Positions 8,138-10,722 of a stretch of DNA of 10,722 nucleotides are shown one piece after another. Location: contig UQYD01000050.1 in the NCBI GenBank assembly GCA_900545305.1, positions 1 to 10,722 of the forward strand, in the 5' to 3' direction. The notes beneath the pieces are model-generated. The model ran no database searches, was not told where the DNA came from, and saw nothing but the letters and a program-made list of their open reading frames with translations. The stretch is from an uncultured Eubacterium sp. (GTDB lineage Bacteria; Bacillota; Clostridia; Lachnospirales; CAG-274). How positions within the stretch are numbered: position 1 is the stretch's first letter; the number at the start of each line of letters is the position of its first letter. The translations under genes and the position numbers were made by a program.

Positions 8138-8166
8138 ATATTAACAATTAAACATAATTTTGTCAA
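8138..8166 (-). promoter_or_regulatory. purH promoter
   Basis: On the minus strand a perfect TTGACA (8161-8166) is followed after exactly 17 bases by TAATAT (8138-8143). Transcription would start near 8131, a few bases before the riboswitch P1, giving a leader of about 150 bases. The 8167-8199 stretch between this promoter and the preceding stop codon is A/T-rich, and I see no convincing terminator in it. Confidence 0.85.
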
Positions 8167-8199
8167 TAGTAAAACCACCTAAATTTTTAACTATATTTT

Positions 8200-9936
8200 T
8201 TAACTAGCCTTTGTCGTAGTTTGTGTTGTTGTTTCTGTTGAAGTATTTGAAGCACTTGGATTTTCAGCTTTTGCGTGATAATAGCAGACTACAGGCATAT
8301 TTACAACAGCATAATTGAATATTGATGCTGCCTTATCAAGAGGTAAATTAACACAACCATGAGAACCGTGTTTTATATATCTATCTCCACCAAATGTAGG
8401 CTGCCATGTCGCATCGTGCATACCTATATCTCCATTAAAAGGCATCCACCACGCAACAGGTGTTGAGTAATTAGCACCTTTTAAGGTCGCATTTTTCTCC
8501 TTATATTTCAATTTATAAGTTCCTTGTGGTGTATCGTGTTCTCCATCAGGCTTACCAGTAACCACATCTGTAGCTACTACAATTTTACCATCTTTGTACA
8601 TCCACATTCTCTGGTTTGTTAAATCAATTTCTGCATATGTTGTTCCTAAATCATTTTCAAGAGAACCCATAGCAGTTCTTGAAAACTTAGCAACTACTGT
8701 AGAACTTTTTCCATTTTTTACAGCACTAACTAAATCTGTTTTTAATGATGTGGCATTTAATTTTCTACCATAATCACCTTTTGATACAGTAACAACATCA
8801 CCATAAGTCGTTTTGAATTTTCTATCTTTGCCATAGGTAGTATATTTAGAATTTAATGTTTCTACATAATTTCCTATTTTTGTTTCATCAACATTGACAT
8901 TAAAATCTTTATCTACGCTAACCCAAGATTTTACAGTAGCTGAATCAATGTTTTCTATTTTATTTATAACCTTAACGGCAAATGTACTGTTGAGTATGCT
9001 GTTTGCTTTATTACAAGCATTAACCAATTTTTCATTATCCTTTGTAATGTTAGGCTTTATATAACAGTCACTTGTAGCTACATCAATTTTTGTACTATAG
9101 TTTTGTGGCTTAAGAGATTGAACATTTTGCATAATAAGATTCTTTAAAGTATCTTTATTAATCTCATTACCATAGACTTCAGCTACAATCTTATAATTAC
9201 TTCCTGAAAAATCAAGTTTAGCATCTTGACTTACTACAGTTGGTGTCATATTCATAGACTTTAAGTTAGCAATATAGTTATTAAACTTTTCTTCGTCATA
9301 TTGAACCATATCATTAGTCGTAATAGGTTCTTGTTTTTCTCTAAAATACTTTAACCATAGATATTTTTTCTGCTTATCGCAAATTTCTTTCATCTGATTA
9401 TCAGTATTTCCTGTATTAATACCTATATCACTACCCTTAATAACATCAAAAACATCTTCACCCTTACTTATGGTCAAATTAAAGGAATTGACATCTTTAT
9501 CTATATTATTAAAGGCTTCTTCAACTTTCATATTAGAGCACTCATAACCATTTATAACAGTTCCATTAAGAAACCTATTGTTATAATATATATAGGCTAT
9601 ACCGAAATAAACGATTGCAAGAACAACTACCAATACAGCTAAAGTAATACCTATAATTTTAAGTACTTTATTTAGTTTCTTGTTTGTCTTTTTATTTTTC
9701 TTTTTAGTTTTTTTGGTTTTCCCTTTTCTGGTATGTCTGTTTTTGGATTTATTTCTTCTTGCTCTCCTATGACTAACAACATCTTCATTAGTTTTTCTTT
9801 TATGAGTTTCGTTTGTACTTTCTATATCAGATAACTCATCTTCTGATATTAATTCTTTAATCATTTCATTTACAACTTTTGAACTATCAGTTGTTTTCAT
9901 TTTATCATCTTCATCATTCTGTATATTTTTTTGCAT
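8200..9936 (-). CDS. membrane-anchored L,D-transpeptidase (YkuD) with peptidoglycan-binding-like domains
   Basis: L,D-transpeptidases make 3-3 cross-links in peptidoglycan or attach proteins to it, outside the membrane. I choose the ATG at 9936 (578 residues) because AAAAGGAG precedes it by six bases; a TTG at 9960 in the same frame has no comparable site. Residues 1-90 are cytoplasmic: first acidic, then a very Lys/Arg-rich stretch (about 45-90). One membrane segment follows (about 91-118, VLKIIGITLAVLVVVLAIVY), so the topology is type II. The middle (about 120-425) resembles PG_binding_4-type domains. The C-terminal YkuD domain (about 430-555) has IGMHDATW and GSHGCVNLP with the catalytic Cys near residue 528. 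A Ser/Thr-rich tail ends the protein. It lies 29 bases after a related gene, so the two are probably cotranscribed. Substrate and exact role are inferred from family. Confidence 0.92.
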   Translation of the reverse strand: MQKNIQNDEDDKMKTTDSSKVVNEMIKELISEDELSDIESTNETHKRKTNEDVVSHRRARRNKSKNRHTRKGKTKKTKKKNKKTNKKLNKVLKIIGITLAVLVVVLAIVYFGIAYIYYNNRFLNGTVINGYECSNMKVEEAFNNIDKDVNSFNLTISKGEDVFDVIKGSDIGINTGNTDNQMKEICDKQKKYLWLKYFREKQEPITTNDMVQYDEEKFNNYIANLKSMNMTPTVVSQDAKLDFSGSNYKIVAEVYGNEINKDTLKNLIMQNVQSLKPQNYSTKIDVATSDCYIKPNITKDNEKLVNACNKANSILNSTFAVKVINKIENIDSATVKSWVSVDKDFNVNVDETKIGNYVETLNSKYTTYGKDRKFKTTYGDVVTVSKGDYGRKLNATSLKTDLVSAVKNGKSSTVVAKFSRTAMGSLENDLGTTYAEIDLTNQRMWMYKDGKIVVATDVVTGKPDGEHDTPQGTYKLKYKEKNATLKGANYSTPVAWWMPFNGDIGMHDATWQPTFGGDRYIKHGSHGCVNLPLDKAASIFNYAVVNMPVVCYYHAKAENPSASNTSTETTTQTTTKAS

Positions 9937-9942
9937 AATTTT

Positions 9943-9962
9943 CTCCTTTTGCAGGAGCAAAA
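9943..9962 (-). promoter_or_regulatory. two competing hairpins at the ribosome binding site of the second L,D-transpeptidase
   Basis: On the minus strand CTCCT (9957-9953) can pair with AGGAG (9947-9943), hiding the Shine-Dalgarno sequence. Alternatively TTTTGC (9962-9957) can pair with GCAAAA (9952-9947), leaving GGAG free. The two share bases and exclude each other. Both are short, so a regulatory role is only a possibility. The Shine-Dalgarno itself, six bases before the ATG at 9936, decides that start. Confidence 0.45.
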
Positions 9963-9965
9963 ACT

Positions 9966-10722
9966 TTATTCAATTCCTGCAGGTGTAGCAACATTATCTG
10001 TAATTGTATCGTTTCCACCTTCATTTTCAGCAGGACTAATTTCCTCTGGTGCATATTCGCTTATGCTTTCGCTAGTAACAGCCTTCTTTAAACTTTCAGT
10101 ATTTGAAACATCTGTATTTCCATACTTTTTAGCATTTTCCCCAACATTACTATCGTATACTGCACCCTGAGCTTTTCTGCCATGTTTAACATCTGACAAC
10201 ATTCTCTGTTCATTTGCAGTTAAGCCTCTATAAGTAGACATAACAGGGTCTGGAGATTTAACCACATCAAATCCAGAAAGTTTATCGTGATAATAACATA
10301 CAACAGGCATTCCCACTGTAGCATTTTCATATATTTCTTTAGCTTTACTCATAGGAAGATTAACACAGCCATGAGAGCCTTTAGTTTTATATCTTTCTCC
10401 GCCAAAAGCACTTTGCCATACTGCATCATGTAAACCTATACCACCATTAAATGGCATCCAGTATTTAACCGGTGTTACGTAGTTATCACCAACAAGAGGA
10501 ACATCCATCATCTTATTTTTGAGCATATAGACACCCTGAGGTGTTGCTCTAGCCCCAACCTTACCTGTAACAACAGGTGTTTCAACTACTTTCTTTCCAT
10601 TAACAAACATATATAAGTACTGATTTGTTAAATCCACTTCTACATATGTTCCTTCTACTTTAGGGTTATTGTTAAGGCAGTTTGACTTATATGGAACAGA
10701 TGCATTAACACCTTCTCCTTTT
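9966..10722 (-). CDS. L,D-transpeptidase (YkuD family), 5' partial
   Basis: The frame is open to the right edge of the window, so the N-terminal part is missing; the GTG at 10637 falls within the domain and is not the start. The 251 visible residues hold a YkuD domain: VEGTYVEVDLTNQYLYMF at the start, TPQGVYML, GIGLHDAVW and GSHGCVNLP with the catalytic Cys near visible residue 119, then PVVCYYHDK. It is clearly paralogous to the following gene through this domain (shared MPFNG, FGG-RY, GSHGCVNLP and MPVVCYYH). About 100 residues follow the domain with no family I recognise: polar, acidic toward the end and probably disordered. The missing part may carry a membrane anchor and peptidoglycan-binding domains like its neighbour. 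Likely first of a two-gene unit whose promoter lies outside the window. Confidence 0.9.
   Translation of the reverse strand, partial: KGEGVNASVPYKSNCLNNNPKVEGTYVEVDLTNQYLYMFVNGKKVVETPVVTGKVGARATPQGVYMLKNKMMDVPLVGDNYVTPVKYWMPFNGGIGLHDAVWQSAFGGERYKTKGSHGCVNLPMSKAKEIYENATVGMPVVCYYHDKLSGFDVVKSPDPVMSTYRGLTANEQRMLSDVKHGRKAQGAVYDSNVGENAKKYGNTDVSNTESLKKAVTSESISEYAPEEISPAENEGGNDTITDNVATPAGIE

Noticed and set aside
8167..8199. Possible terminator after the complete L,D-transpeptidase
   Set aside because: There is only a short direct repeat (AGTTAAAAAT-like) and a weak A/T pairing here, with no GC-containing stem followed by a T run.
9937..9960. TTG at 9960 as start of the complete L,D-transpeptidase
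   Set aside because: The ATG at 9936 has a strong Shine-Dalgarno at the right distance, which the TTG lacks; the extra codons would run through that site.

Overview
The window looks like chromosomal DNA of a low-GC Gram-positive anaerobe of the Clostridia type, possibly Lachnospiraceae. This rests on the A+T-rich sequence, the strong AAGGAGG-type ribosome binding sites, an smc-ftsY gene pair, a purH gene behind a ZTP riboswitch, and membrane-anchored L,D-transpeptidases. The genus is not resolved. The genes are housekeeping or cell-envelope genes. I see no mobile element, CRISPR array, tRNA or rRNA.

Layout: at the left edge two plus-strand genes overlap by four bases and encode the two halves of a split ThrE-type exporter (1-684, cut by the window edge, and 681-1145). 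They converge on a minus-strand block. A single hairpin at about 1119-1164 can end transcription from both sides. On the minus strand, reading right to left, come a 5'-truncated L,D-transpeptidase (9966-10722), a second, complete, membrane-anchored L,D-transpeptidase (8200-9936), purH (6421-7980), smc (2693-6274) and ftsY (1165-2691).

The clearest regulatory element lies between the transpeptidase and purH. A consensus promoter (8138-8166) is followed by a ZTP (pfl) riboswitch aptamer (8057-8125), whose 3' half doubles as the left arm of a strong intrinsic terminator (8024-8074). This is the arrangement expected when ZTP, the alarmone that reports low 10-formyl-tetrahydrofolate, switches on purH, whose formyltransferase step uses that cofactor. 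purH ends at its own terminator (6376-6410). smc and ftsY then start from an extended -10 promoter (6317-6322) with an inverted repeat lying across its upstream part, and they form a tight two-gene operon separated by one base.

Functionally the window holds purine synthesis (PurH), chromosome condensation (Smc), membrane protein targeting (FtsY), peptidoglycan 3-3 cross-linking or protein attachment (two L,D-transpeptidases) and small-molecule export (ThrE halves). No stretch longer than 300 bases lacks a gene. The longest gap is 7981-8199, which is mostly the riboswitch leader. I found no convincing new biological system. The points most worth following are the riboswitch switch geometry, two competing hairpins at the start of the second transpeptidase, the inverted repeat at the smc promoter and the long acidic region of FtsY.
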